Below are positions 35,069-43,345 of a stretch of DNA of 64,000 nucleotides, piece after piece. A model generated the notes under the pieces. The model did not search any database. It saw nothing but the letters and a program-made list of their open reading frames with translations, and was not told the origin of the DNA. The stretch lies in contig NZ_JAOQJC010000022.1 in the NCBI RefSeq assembly GCF_025567625.1, positions 1-64,000 of the forward strand, read 5' to 3'. The first letter of the stretch is position 1. Each line of letters opens with the position of its first letter. Source of the DNA: Paenibacillus sp. J5C2022 (GTDB taxonomy: Bacteria > Bacillota > Bacilli > Paenibacillales > Paenibacillaceae). A program made the translations under genes and the position numbers.

Positions 35069-35475
35069 CACTAGCCCGACTCGCACGCCCCTTTTTGGTG
35101 CTCCAGTGTAGGATTCATACACTAGTCCAGCTCGCACGCCCCTTTTTGGTGCTCCAGTGTAGGATTCATACACTAGCCCGGCTCGCACGCCCCTTTTCGG
35201 CGCTCCAGTGTAGGATTCATACACTAGACCGGCTCGCACGCCCCTTTTTGGTGCTCCAGTGTAGGATTCATACACTAGTCCGGCTCGCACGCCGCTTTTT
35301 GGTGCTCCAGTGTAGGATTCATACACTAGTCCAGCTCGCACGCCCCTTTTCGGCGCTCCAGTGTAGGATTCATACACTAGTCCAGCTCGCACGCCCCTTT
35401 TTGGTGCTCCAGTGTAGGATTCATACACTAGACCGGCTCGCATGCCTCTTTCGGAGCTCCAGTGTAGGATTCATA
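35069..35475. repeat. 51-bp tandem repeat array, eight units
   Basis: Units start at 35069, 35120, 35171, 35222, 35273, 35324, 35375 and 35426 (CACTAG...). Seven are exactly 51 bp and the last is 50 bp. Each holds GCTCGCACGCCCCTTTT and a small hairpin (AGTGTA-ggattca-TACACT). Because 51 is a multiple of three, several frames stay open on both strands and mimic repeat proteins, but none has a ribosome site. Units differ at a few positions only. A solo copy lies at about 29004-29066. Confidence 0.92.
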
Positions 35476-35549
35476 CACTGGGACGCCTCTCACGAGTCGT
35501 TCCTCTGGCTTCTGGTATTCAACTGGACCTCATGCTGTAGCATAAGAAA

Positions 35550-35573
35550 AAGCGGAGCATCGCTGCTCCGCTT
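35550..35573 (-). terminator. Terminator of the methionine aminopeptidase gene
   Basis: AAGCGGAGCA (35550-35559) and TGCTCCGCTT (35564-35573) form a perfect 10-bp stem with a 4-nt loop; the minus strand continues TTTTTCTT. It is about 25 nt past the stop codon. Confidence 0.85.
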
Positions 35574-35599
35574 CAATCATAACCATCCGCTTGTCTGCC

Positions 35600-36355
35600 C
35601 TACTCCTCCCAACGCGTCAATATGACCGGTCCGTTCTTCGTAATCGCCACCGTATGCTCGAATTGGGCCGCCCATGCTCCGTCCACCGTCTTGGCCGTCC
35701 AGCCGTCCGGCATGATGAAGATGTCTGCGCTCCCTTTCGTTATAATAGGCTCGATCGTAATGACCATGCCCTCCTCCAGCCTCACCCCATCGCCCTTCAC
35801 TCCGAAATGGTCGACCTGCGGATATTCATGCAGTCCCCGTCCGATGCCGTGGCCGACGAACATCTTCACGACGCTATAGCCTTCTCGTTCCGCACGGGAC
35901 TGCACCGCATGCCCGATATCACCGATGCAATTGCCGGGGACAGCTTGCTTGATGCCCGCCAGCATGGAGGCCTTGGCCGCCCGTATCAGCTTGTCGGTCG
36001 CGCTTGTCGTCTTGCCGATCGCATAAGTCCAGGCGGAGTCCGCCTTCCAGCCGTCCAGATCCGCCACCATGTCTATCGTGACGATATCTCCCGATTCCAA
36101 CGGCTCCGTATCTGGAAATCCGTGACAGACAACGTCGTTAACGGATGCGCACGTGGCATAAGGATAACCCTTGTAGCCTTTCTGGGCGGGAATCGCTCCG
36201 CGGTCCAGCATGAAGCGCTCCACGAACCGGTCGATCTCCTGCGTCGTCACCCCCGGCGCCAGACGTCTTGACAGCGCTCTGTGACATGCAGCCACGATTC
36301 GGCCCGCCTTGCGGATGCCGCGAATGTTCTCCCTTGTCTTCAATTCCAATGCCAT
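35600..36355 (-). CDS. map: Methionine aminopeptidase, type I
   Basis: This 251-residue cytosolic metalloprotease removes the initiator methionine from new proteins. It has the type I pattern: CHRALSRRLAPGVTTQEIDR, the GYPYATCASVNDVVCHGFPD loop with the substrate-binding His, DIVTIDMVADLDGWKADSAW with two Asp metal ligands, VGHGIGRGLHEYP with the metal-binding His, and ITIEPI plus the final glutamate region. GAGGAGG precedes ATG. It stands alone, not in the ribosomal-protein cluster where map usually lies, so it may be a second copy. Confidence 0.95.
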   Translation of the reverse strand: MALELKTRENIRGIRKAGRIVAACHRALSRRLAPGVTTQEIDRFVERFMLDRGAIPAQKGYKGYPYATCASVNDVVCHGFPDTEPLESGDIVTIDMVADLDGWKADSAWTYAIGKTTSATDKLIRAAKASMLAGIKQAVPGNCIGDIGHAVQSRAEREGYSVVKMFVGHGIGRGLHEYPQVDHFGVKGDGVRLEEGMVITIEPIITKGSADIFIMPDGWTAKTVDGAWAAQFEHTVAITKNGPVILTRWEE

Positions 36356-36608
36356 GTACGATACCTCCTCATAGAGTTGGGAATAACGGAAATTGGGCGT
36401 ATACGCTTACCCTATTCCGATATCCGGGGGATCATAACTATTGCGATGGAATTTCATCGAATTGTCACGGAATCCATCCGGAATACCCGGGAACGCAGGC
36501 CTCGCGTAGACCCTTTAGGAAGTAAATGGTATCATGATCGGCAAGTACTAATCGCACGGCTAATTTTTATCAAGAATCAAGAATCGATTACTGGGGGCAA
36601 GGATAACG
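36356..36608. other. Upstream region of the Tm-1-like operon
   Basis: No gene. A CGATG-gaattt-CATCG dyad (36444-36459) is the clearest candidate operator. The ribosome site AAGGA lies six nt before the ATG at 36609. No convincing promoter boxes were picked out by eye. Confidence 0.35.
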
Positions 36609-37814
36609 ATGAGCATTGCTCGGGAAAAGATTATGGACAAGCTTCACGCCCAAATGAAAGCCGGCACCCATATTATCGGCGTAGCCGCAGGAGCAGGCAT
36701 TACGGCCAAATATGCGGTCAAAGGAGGCGCCGACTTCATCCTTGCGCTTAATTCCGGCCGCTTCCGACAGATGGGATTAAGCTCATTCGGAGGCCTGCTT
36801 CCCTTCTCCAACAGCAATGCGCTCGTCATGGAGTTCGGCGCCAGAGAGATTCTTCCCATCGTAAGAGATGTGCCCGTAATCTTCGGACTATGCGCTACAG
36901 ATCCCACCATTCAACTGGAAGCCTACATCGACAGCATTCAAAAACATGGCTTCTCGGGCATTAACAATTACCCTTCCGTCGGGCTAATGGGCGGACAATT
37001 CGGTGAAGCGCTCCAGGAGCAGGGGATCAGCTATGATCAGGAAATTGAGGCCATCGCGATCGCGAGCCGAAAGGGAATGTTCACGATCGCATTCGTCTTC
37101 GATGAGGTACAGGCGATGCGAATGGCTTCGGCAGGAGCGGACGTCATCTGCGCACATCTGGGTTTTACGAAGGGAGGTATTATGGGGGCCAAGAAAGTGC
37201 TGTCTCTGAAAGCGGCAGCCCAATTGGCAAGTGATATCTTCCACGCGAGCGACCGGGTTAATCCCGATGCCGTCAAAATGATCTACGGAGGTCCTGTCGT
37301 ATCGCCTTCCGACGTCTCCTATATGTATAGCAATACAGGCGCCCACGGCTACTTGGGCGGCTCGTCTTTCGAGCGGATACCGTCGGAAGAGGCGATTACG
37401 CAGACCGCGTTGCTGTTCAAGGAAGCAGGAATGACGGAGCAGGACAAGCTTGTGAATCGCATGCTGGAGGGAATCAGCAAGCATTACGACTACGTTCAGT
37501 TCGTGAAAGAGTATGTCGCCGCCAACTACATGGAATCCGTCTCCTTCTCGGAGCTTGCGATGGTCGCCCATCTGTCCAGAACACATCTCAGCTATCTCTT
37601 CAAGAAGGAGGTCGGCTGCACCTTCCCCGAGTATCTGGCCAAATTCAGAATCAATAAAGCGAAGGAGATGATGAAGCAGAAGCATATCAAGCTGTCGGAA
37701 ATAAGCACCTTAAGCGGGTTCAATGATTATGCGCACTTCAGCAAAACGTTCAAAGCGCTAACAGGCATGTCGCCCCGGCAATATAAAACGCAACATTCGT
37801 ACAAAAACACATAA
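36609..37814 (+). CDS. TIM-barrel (PEP-hydrolase/TIM-barrel-STP family) domain fused to AraC HTH
   Basis: This 401-residue protein joins two modules. Residues 1 to about 275 are a TIM barrel of the family also found at the C-terminus of plant Tm-1 proteins (NSGRFRQMG, GLCATDP, NNYPSVGLMGG, FVFDEVQAMRMASAGADVIC, GGSSFERIPSEE). Residues about 290-395 are an AraC DNA-binding domain with two helix-turn-helix units (FSELAMVAHLSRTHLSYLFK, LSEISTLSGFNDYAHFSKTF). Another gene in the same operon, at 39165, encodes a stand-alone paralogue of the barrel. The likely role is a one-component regulator whose barrel binds the pathway metabolite and controls the operon. Related barrels are known as N-terminal sensor domains of sigma-54 activators. 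Confidence 0.85.
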   Translation: MSIAREKIMDKLHAQMKAGTHIIGVAAGAGITAKYAVKGGADFILALNSGRFRQMGLSSFGGLLPFSNSNALVMEFGAREILPIVRDVPVIFGLCATDPTIQLEAYIDSIQKHGFSGINNYPSVGLMGGQFGEALQEQGISYDQEIEAIAIASRKGMFTIAFVFDEVQAMRMASAGADVICAHLGFTKGGIMGAKKVLSLKAAAQLASDIFHASDRVNPDAVKMIYGGPVVSPSDVSYMYSNTGAHGYLGGSSFERIPSEEAITQTALLFKEAGMTEQDKLVNRMLEGISKHYDYVQFVKEYVAANYMESVSFSELAMVAHLSRTHLSYLFKKEVGCTFPEYLAKFRINKAKEMMKQKHIKLSEISTLSGFNDYAHFSKTFKALTGMSPRQYKTQHSYKNT

Positions 37815-37926
37815 ATAACATACATATGCACATGAATTGACTCTTATGAACGCCTATACTGAAATCGTAAGCCGTAAGCTATTGCAGCCTCTGTCAGACT
37901 TCAACCAACAGGAGGAGGTTAGTTGC

Positions 37927-39168
37927 ATGAATCAGAAAACTGTAGCGGTAGTGGGCACATTCGATTCCAAAGGGGACGAGTTCGCCTTCGTAAGAGATTT
38001 GCTTCATGAGCTTGGCTTGAACACCTGCATGATCCATTGCGGGGTCTTCGCTCCGAAGTTCGAACCGGACGTATCCAATGCGGAAATCGCGGGAGCCGCA
38101 GGAGAGGATATCGAGGATATCGCCGCCAAGCAAGACCGCTCCCTGGCCACAGACGTATTGGCTCGCGGCATGGAGCAGTTGATTCCCAAGCTGTATGCGC
38201 AGTGCAAGTTCGACGGCATTCTGTCGTTCGGCGGCACAGGCGGCACCTCGATCGCCACCCCAGGCATGAGAGCGCTGCCGATCGGCGTGCCGAAATTGAT
38301 GGTGTCGACCGTAGCATCTGGCAACGTCTCGCAGTATGTCGGAACGAGCGATGTGATGATGCTCCCTTCGATCGTTGACGTATCGGGACTGAATTCCATC
38401 TCGATTCGTATATTCACCAATGCGGTCAAAGCCATTGCCGGCATGCTGACATTCCAGACAGAGCATCAACTGGAGCGAAAGCCGCTCATCGCCGCGACGA
38501 TGTTCGGCGTAACGACACCTTGCGTGAATGCAGCCAGAGCGCACTTGGAAGCGAAAGGGTATGAAGTCCTCGTCTTCCATGCAACGGGAACCGGGGGCAG
38601 GACGATGGAACAACTGATTGAATCCGGATATTTCGCTGGGGTGCTCGACATGACGACAACAGAATGGTGCGACGAACTCGTCGGAGGAGTGCTCAGCGCC
38701 GGACCGAATCGGCTGGAAGCCGCGGTTCGTGCCGGAGTGCCCCAGGTCGTCTCCACAGGCGCATTGGATATGGTCAACTTCGGTCCGGCCGATACGATAC
38801 CTGAGCAGTTCCGCGATCGGATCTTCTATAAGCACAATCCGACGGTTACGCTGATGAGGACAACCGTTGAGGAGAATATCAAGCTGGGCGAGATAATCGC
38901 GAATAAGCTGAACAAGGCCGCATCTCCCACCGCCTTAATGCTGCCGCTCCGGGGCGTGTCCGCACTGGATGTGGAAGGACAGCCTTTCTATGGCGAGCAG
39001 GAAGATCTGGCCCTATTCGATACCTTAAGGCAGCGTATCAACCGCCAAGCAGTCGAGCTGATCGTCATGAATACTGACATTAACGACGAGCAATTCGCAC
39101 ATGCAGCAGCCTGCAAGCTGATCGAACTGATCGAGAAGAATGACAACAAAGAGGAGGAAGCATCATGA
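37927..39168 (+). CDS. Tm-1-like ATP-binding domain protein (UPF0261)
   Basis: This protein of about 413 residues belongs to the UPF0261/Tm-1 N-terminal family: [20 protein letters not shown] at the start, [20 protein letters not shown], a glycine-rich [16 protein letters not shown] segment, [19 protein letters not shown], and the C-terminal [20 protein letters not shown]. In tomato Tm-1 this domain binds ATP and is fused to a TIM barrel like its neighbours here. The enzyme activity is unknown. The ATG at 37927 follows AGGAGGAGG; the frame is open to 37837. Its stop overlaps the next ATG (ATGA), showing coupled translation. Confidence 0.9.
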   Translation: MNQKTVAVVGTFDSKGDEFAFVRDLLHELGLNTCMIHCGVFAPKFEPDVSNAEIAGAAGEDIEDIAAKQDRSLATDVLARGMEQLIPKLYAQCKFDGILSFGGTGGTSIATPGMRALPIGVPKLMVSTVASGNVSQYVGTSDVMMLPSIVDVSGLNSISIRIFTNAVKAIAGMLTFQTEHQLERKPLIAATMFGVTTPCVNAARAHLEAKGYEVLVFHATGTGGRTMEQLIESGYFAGVLDMTTTEWCDELVGGVLSAGPNRLEAAVRAGVPQVVSTGALDMVNFGPADTIPEQFRDRIFYKHNPTVTLMRTTVEENIKLGEIIANKLNKAASPTALMLPLRGVSALDVEGQPFYGEQEDLALFDTLRQRINRQAVELIVMNTDINDEQFAHAAACKLIELIEKNDNKEEEAS

Positions 39169-39995
39169 GAGCAACACGACAAGCGATCGTCAATCGATTG
39201 AAAGCGCAGGTCAAGCGCGGCGAGATGATTCTAGGAGCAGGAGCGGGTACGGGCATCTCCGCCAAGAGCGGCGAAGCGGGCGGAGTCGATCTGATCATTA
39301 TCTACAATTCCGGACGATACCGTATGGCCGGACGCGGCTCGCTGGCTGGGCTGCTGCCGTATGGCGACGCCAACGGCATCGTCGTCGATATGGGCAGAGA
39401 AGTACTGCCGGTCGTGAAGGAGGCGCCAGTACTGGCGGGCGTATGCGGCACTGACCCGTTCCGGTTAATGGACGTATTCCTGAAGCAACTGAAGGAACAA
39501 GGCTTCGCCGGCGTGCAGAACTTCCCGACAGTGGGCCTGATCGACGGCGTCTTCCGCGCCAATCTGGAAGAGACCGGCATGGGCTACGATCTGGAAGTGG
39601 AGATGATTCGCATTGCCCACGAACTGGATCTGCTGACGACGCCATACGTATTCGATGAAGCCCAAGCGGCCAAGATGGCAGGGGCCGGCGCCGATATATT
39701 AGTAGCGCACATGGGCTTGACGACGAAAGGAACGATCGGGGCCAAAACCTCCCTAACGCTGGAGCAATGCGCCCAGCGGGTTCAGGCGATCGCCGAGGCG
39801 GGCAGATCCGTCAATCCGGACATTCTGGTCCTCTGTCACGGCGGGCCGATTGCCGAGCCGCAGGATGCCGAATATATATTCCGCCATACAACAGGAATTG
39901 ACGGCTTCTTCGGCGCATCAAGCATCGAACGGTTCGCCGCCGAGACAGGTATCCGTCAGCAGGCGGAGGCATTCAAGAACGTCAAGCTGGTCTAG
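39165..39995 (+). CDS. TIM-barrel protein of the PEP-hydrolase/Tm-1 C-terminal family
   Basis: This 276-residue stand-alone barrel is a paralogue of the N-terminal part of the AraC fusion at 36609. The two share NSGR-R, G-C-TDP, P-VGL, VFDE-QA--M-GAGAD, GAK--L-L, GGP---P-D--Y and SS-ER. Its translation is coupled to that of the Tm-1-like protein by an ATGA overlap, with GAGGAGG just before. In plants and fungi the same two domains form one polypeptide, so these two products probably make a complex. The name PEP hydrolase is a family label; the reaction in bacteria is not established. Confidence 0.87.
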   Translation: MRATRQAIVNRLKAQVKRGEMILGAGAGTGISAKSGEAGGVDLIIIYNSGRYRMAGRGSLAGLLPYGDANGIVVDMGREVLPVVKEAPVLAGVCGTDPFRLMDVFLKQLKEQGFAGVQNFPTVGLIDGVFRANLEETGMGYDLEVEMIRIAHELDLLTTPYVFDEAQAAKMAGAGADILVAHMGLTTKGTIGAKTSLTLEQCAQRVQAIAEAGRSVNPDILVLCHGGPIAEPQDAEYIFRHTTGIDGFFGASSIERFAAETGIRQQAEAFKNVKLV

Positions 39996-40020
39996 CGCAC
40001 CTCCTTCATGGACAAGAAAA

Positions 40021-40056
40021 AAGCCTTGTTGTCCGGCTTCGCCGGCAACAGGGCTT
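40021..40056 (-). terminator. Terminator past the 62-residue gene
   Basis: AAGCCTTGTTGTCCGG pairs with CCGGCAACAGGGCTT around CTTCG, with one mismatch. The minus strand continues TTTTTTCTTG, so it mainly serves the small gene at 40082, while also lying just past the TIM-barrel operon. Confidence 0.8.
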
Positions 40057-40081
40057 ATGGAATGATCATCGCTACGAATTG

Positions 40082-40270
40082 TTATCCTACCGAGGAGTTC
40101 AGCCTGCCTAGTTCGTCCTCTACCAGTGAGGTCAGTTCGTCCTCATATCCGCCCGTAATGCGATACTTGCGAATATAGTCCTTCACAAACTTCCTTGGGT
40201 CCTTGGGTTGAAAAATTCTCGTTAGTTCCTTCAGGCTTTCCTTGACTTCATTCTGGCTATGCTTCGCCAT
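40082..40270 (-). CDS. Small hypothetical protein
   Basis: This 62-residue charged, soluble, probably helical protein is not recognised (MAKHSQNEVKESLKELTRIF at the N-terminus, FVKDYIRKYR in the middle). It has a strong AAGGAGGAG site six nt before ATG and a downstream terminator, so it is very likely expressed. The 180-bp gap upstream contains GC-rich inverted segments (for example CACCG with CGGTG) but no riboswitch I recognise. Confidence 0.65.
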   Translation of the reverse strand: MAKHSQNEVKESLKELTRIFQPKDPRKFVKDYIRKYRITGGYEDELTSLVEDELGRLNSSVG

Positions 40271-40451
40271 GAAATCTCCTCCTTATACACTGGATGGTCG
40301 TCCTAAACAGTAATAATCGAGAACGTATGCGGCTCTTACACCGCAAGAACCCCCCTTCGGTGCAGGCAACTCCATGGCCATTCGAGTCACAATGTTTTCA
40401 TTTTTCTTACTATTATAACAGTTCGCTCAGCAATAGAAAAGTGAACTATTC

Positions 40452-40664
40452 CTAATCCCGCCTGTTATCGTCACAGGAAATATCATCCATGCCGGAATCC
40501 TTGGATGCCGCAGCTTCTGAAGCCGGAGCGGAAGACAAGGGCTCAGTGCTTGTATGAGCCGACGCCTTCTCCTTGCGGAACAGCCTTAAGTAGGCGACTA
40601 CTCCAATGATGGCAACCGCTATTCCGAACGCAAGCACAAGCGTCGTTACCCAGCCTTGAACCAA
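40452..40664 (-). CDS. Small single-pass membrane protein
   Basis: This 70-residue protein has one membrane helix (TTLVLAFGIAVAIIGVVAYL), a basic stop-transfer stretch (RLFRKEK) and an acidic Ser/Ala-rich tail. It starts at TTG after AAAGGAGGCG. It is not recognised by family and stands alone between the 62-residue gene and the thioesterase. Confidence 0.6.
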   Translation of the reverse strand: MVQGWVTTLVLAFGIAVAIIGVVAYLRLFRKEKASAHTSTEPLSSAPASEAAASKDSGMDDISCDDNRRD

Positions 40665-40892
40665 GTCCTCGCCTCCTTTCTTCTACTAATATACATCGGA
40701 TTTCCGGCACCGGTTGTGTATAGCGCTTCCGAGATACGCTTCATCTTCCATATATTTGCTGTAATTATAACAAATTGAAGAAGCGCATACAACCTTGCGG
40801 CTTTGAGCTTCCGTGCCAGTTTATTCCGTTACCTTCAATACCGTATGTCATGACCCACATGATGCACATCATATGCTTAACAGGTTCATACG

Positions 40893-41324
40893 TTACAAGA
40901 TGCGATAAGTTCCGCTGCCCCAGGCCAACAGCTTGCCCGCTTCATCCTTCACTTCCGCCAGCAAGGTGAGCGTACGTCCCGAGCGATGGAGCAGCTCGGA
41001 TTCGCACAGCAGCTGTCCGCTGCCGATGTTGGCCAGGAAATGGGTGTTCATATTCGCCGTCAATGCGCTATCGTTCGTCTCCGCCAGCATGACGACAATG
41101 CCCATCGCGCTGTCCATCATGGACATCATCACCCCGCCGTGCACGATGCCTAGCAGGTTCAGATGAGAAGGAGCAACTTCAAGGCATATTGTCGCTCTCT
41201 TCTCATCGGCATGCACCACCTCGCAGCCAAGCAGCCCCCAGAAGGTGGATTTCGCCCGCTCCGCAAGGCGGGTTATTTGCCCGGCGTCATCCGCTTGCTG
41301 CTGAATCCACTTCTCGTCTCCCAT
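40893..41324 (-). CDS. PaaI-family hotdog thioesterase
   Basis: This acyl-CoA thioesterase of about 143 residues has the hotdog fold. The central GIVHGGVMMSMMDSAMGIVV segment contains the HGG motif and the helix with the catalytic acid of the PaaI group. It probably releases fatty or aromatic acids from CoA thioesters, which fits its place as last gene of the beta-oxidation operon. A GTG at 41333 overlaps the stop of the ligase gene, but the ATG at 41324, eight nt after AAGGAG, is the better start. Confidence 0.88.
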   Translation of the reverse strand: MGDEKWIQQQADDAGQITRLAERAKSTFWGLLGCEVVHADEKRATICLEVAPSHLNLLGIVHGGVMMSMMDSAMGIVVMLAETNDSALTANMNTHFLANIGSGQLLCESELLHRSGRTLTLLAEVKDEAGKLLAWGSGTYRIL

Positions 41325-41329
41325 GCCTG

Positions 41330-43330
41330 TCACTCCTTCTGCCGGACTGCGCCAGCTTCTGCGGAGGTTTCCTCTTCGACTAGCTTGCGTCGCAGCACCT
41401 TTCCGACCATCGTCTTTGGAAGCGTTTCCCTGAATGTATAGTGATGGGGCACCTTATATGCTGCAAGTCTGGTCCTGCACCATTTGTCCAGTTGACTTCT
41501 TGACACCTGCCAGCCCTCCTTCAGCACGATACATGCCTTCACCGTCTCCCCCCGATAATCATCCTTCACGCCGATAACGGCAGCCTCCCGCACAGCGGGA
41601 TGCTCATACAGTACTTCCTCCACTTCCCTAGGATACACATTGAACCCGCCGGCGATAATGACGTCCTTGATGCGATCCATAATGATAAAATACCCGTCTT
41701 CATCCATCGTCGCCAGATCGCCTGTTCTCAGCCATCCGCCTTGCAGCGTCTGCGCAGTCTCTTCGGGTCGATTCCAATAGCCCTGCATGACCTGCGGACC
41801 GCGTACGACCAGTTCGCCGAGCTCGCCTTGCGGCAGTCTCTTCCCCGTGGCCGGATCGATAACGGAAGCGTCCGTATCGGGAAGCGGCACGCCGATTGTA
41901 CCGATCTTGCGATGTCCCCAGATTGGATTGGCATGCGTAACCGGCGCCGCCTCCGACAGACCGTAGCCTTCGATCAACCGTCCGCCGGTCATCGCTTCGA
42001 ACTGCTCCTGCACCTCCAGCGGCAGAGCGGCGGAGCCGCTAATGCAAATATTGATGGAGGTCAGGTCCATCTCGGCGGAGCGGGCATGATTGATTAGCGC
42101 GACATACATCGTCGGAGCGCCAGGGAAGACGGTCGGCCTCTGCTCCCGAATCGTCCGAAGCACCGTATCCGTCTCGAAGCGCGGAAGCAGGATCAACATG
42201 CCTGCTCGCATGACGGATAAATTCATCAGAACCGTCAAGCCGAACACATGGAACAAGGGGAGCGCAGCGAGAAACTTCTCCTTGGCCTCCTCCGCCTTGT
42301 AGCACCAGGCCGCAATCTGACAGGTGTTCGCGACAAAATTGCGATGGCTCAGCATGACGCCCTTCGGCGTCCCCGTCGTACCTCCCGTATACTGCAGCGC
42401 CGCCAGCTCATCGCCTTGCGCAAGCGGCGGAAGCTCAATGGAAGGAATGCGCCCGCTCATCAGCTTGCGGTAAGATCGGACGCCTAGCCGGCCGTACGGG
42501 ATACGGGAACGGAATCCTTCCTTCCGTTGCTTAATGGGGTAGAGCATGCTCTTGGGAAAGGGCAGGCCGTCCTTGATCGACGTAATAATAACATGCTTCA
42601 AGTCCGGCACGGGCCCGTTGTCCGGATCATCGCCCCTCACGCGGGAAAGCCGATCATACAGCAAATCCAGCGCAATGATCGCCGATGCTCCGCAGTCCTT
42701 CAATTGATGGAGCAGCTCCCGCTCCACGTATAGCGGATTCGTCTGCACGACCACCGCTCCGGCCAGCAGGACCCCATAATAGGAGATAACCGCTTGCGGA
42801 CAATTGGGAAGCATGATGGCCACGCGGTCCCCCTTCTGCAAGCCTAACGCGGCCAGATTGGAGGCAAGCCGCACGGCATCCGTATGAATGTCCCGATAAG
42901 TCAGCGTCTTGCCCATAAAGTGTACGGCGGGATGATTCGGATAGCGATTAACGGCGTCCAGCAAAAATTGGGCAATGCTCCCGTTCGGATAAGCAAGCGT
43001 CGGCTCCACTTCGCCGGGGTAATGCTTAAGCCAGGGACGGGTAAGCGGCGGCTCTTCGTACGGGGCTGCTTCAGAGGCAGTCTCTGCCGCTTCAGCCTGT
43101 TCCGGTTCTGCTGCTTCTGCCTCTGACGGTGCACGGAGAGCTTCTTCCATGGCGACTTCTTCTCTTGCAGTTCCTTCTATTGCGGCTGCATCAGCAGTTG
43201 CCTCTTCCGCTGTACCACACTCTTCTCCCTGCCCCGATACTTCCTTTTTCGCTTGTGCAGTCTCCTCTCCACTCTCCTCCGGATCAGAATAATTGGGTAT
43301 AGGCGAGTCCTCCGGTCCAATCCTCGACAT
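41330..43330 (-). CDS. fadD: Long-chain fatty acid-CoA ligase with acidic N-terminal extension
   Basis: This 666-residue AMP-forming ligase activates fatty acids with ATP and CoA. Core motifs are YTGGTTGTPKGVMLSHRNF (phosphate loop), GYGLSEAAPVT, GWLRTGDLATMDEDGYFIIM and DVIIAGGFNVYPREVEEVLY. The last residues before the end carry the catalytic lysine region (LPKTMVGKVLRRKL). The first 90 or so residues are an extra Glu/Ala-rich low-complexity tail absent from usual family members. The GGGGGAG site before ATG 43330 indicates that the tail is translated. The gene follows the acyl-CoA dehydrogenase gene by about 15 nt. Confidence 0.93.
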   Translation of the reverse strand: MSRIGPEDSPIPNYSDPEESGEETAQAKKEVSGQGEECGTAEEATADAAAIEGTAREEVAMEEALRAPSEAEAAEPEQAEAAETASEAAPYEEPPLTRPWLKHYPGEVEPTLAYPNGSIAQFLLDAVNRYPNHPAVHFMGKTLTYRDIHTDAVRLASNLAALGLQKGDRVAIMLPNCPQAVISYYGVLLAGAVVVQTNPLYVERELLHQLKDCGASAIIALDLLYDRLSRVRGDDPDNGPVPDLKHVIITSIKDGLPFPKSMLYPIKQRKEGFRSRIPYGRLGVRSYRKLMSGRIPSIELPPLAQGDELAALQYTGGTTGTPKGVMLSHRNFVANTCQIAAWCYKAEEAKEKFLAALPLFHVFGLTVLMNLSVMRAGMLILLPRFETDTVLRTIREQRPTVFPGAPTMYVALINHARSAEMDLTSINICISGSAALPLEVQEQFEAMTGGRLIEGYGLSEAAPVTHANPIWGHRKIGTIGVPLPDTDASVIDPATGKRLPQGELGELVVRGPQVMQGYWNRPEETAQTLQGGWLRTGDLATMDEDGYFIIMDRIKDVIIAGGFNVYPREVEEVLYEHPAVREAAVIGVKDDYRGETVKACIVLKEGWQVSRSQLDKWCRTRLAAYKVPHHYTFRETLPKTMVGKVLRRKLVEEETSAEAGAVRQKE

Positions 43331-43345
43331 GACTGATCTCCCCCT

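Noticed and set aside
35069..35475. Resemblance to a CRISPR array
   Set aside because: The whole 51-bp unit is conserved; there are no unique spacers between repeats and no cas genes nearby.
34987..35625. Long plus-strand frame (about 212 codons) and a minus-strand frame (35048-35443) of 17-residue repeats
   Set aside because: Both are by-products of the 51-bp repeat, which is a multiple of three. Neither has a ribosome site, and frames are open on both strands.
35600..36355. Treating the methionine aminopeptidase as a toxin or stress paralogue
   Set aside because: All type I catalytic motifs are intact; only its isolated position is unusual.
39165..39995. Assigning a viral-resistance function from the Tm-1 likeness
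   Set aside because: Tm-1 restricts a plant RNA virus; bacterial homologues have no demonstrated defence role and the context here is metabolic and regulatory.
40271..40451. Possible riboswitch in the leader of the 62-residue gene
   Set aside because: GC-rich inverted segments exist, but no motif of a riboswitch class that I know could be matched.
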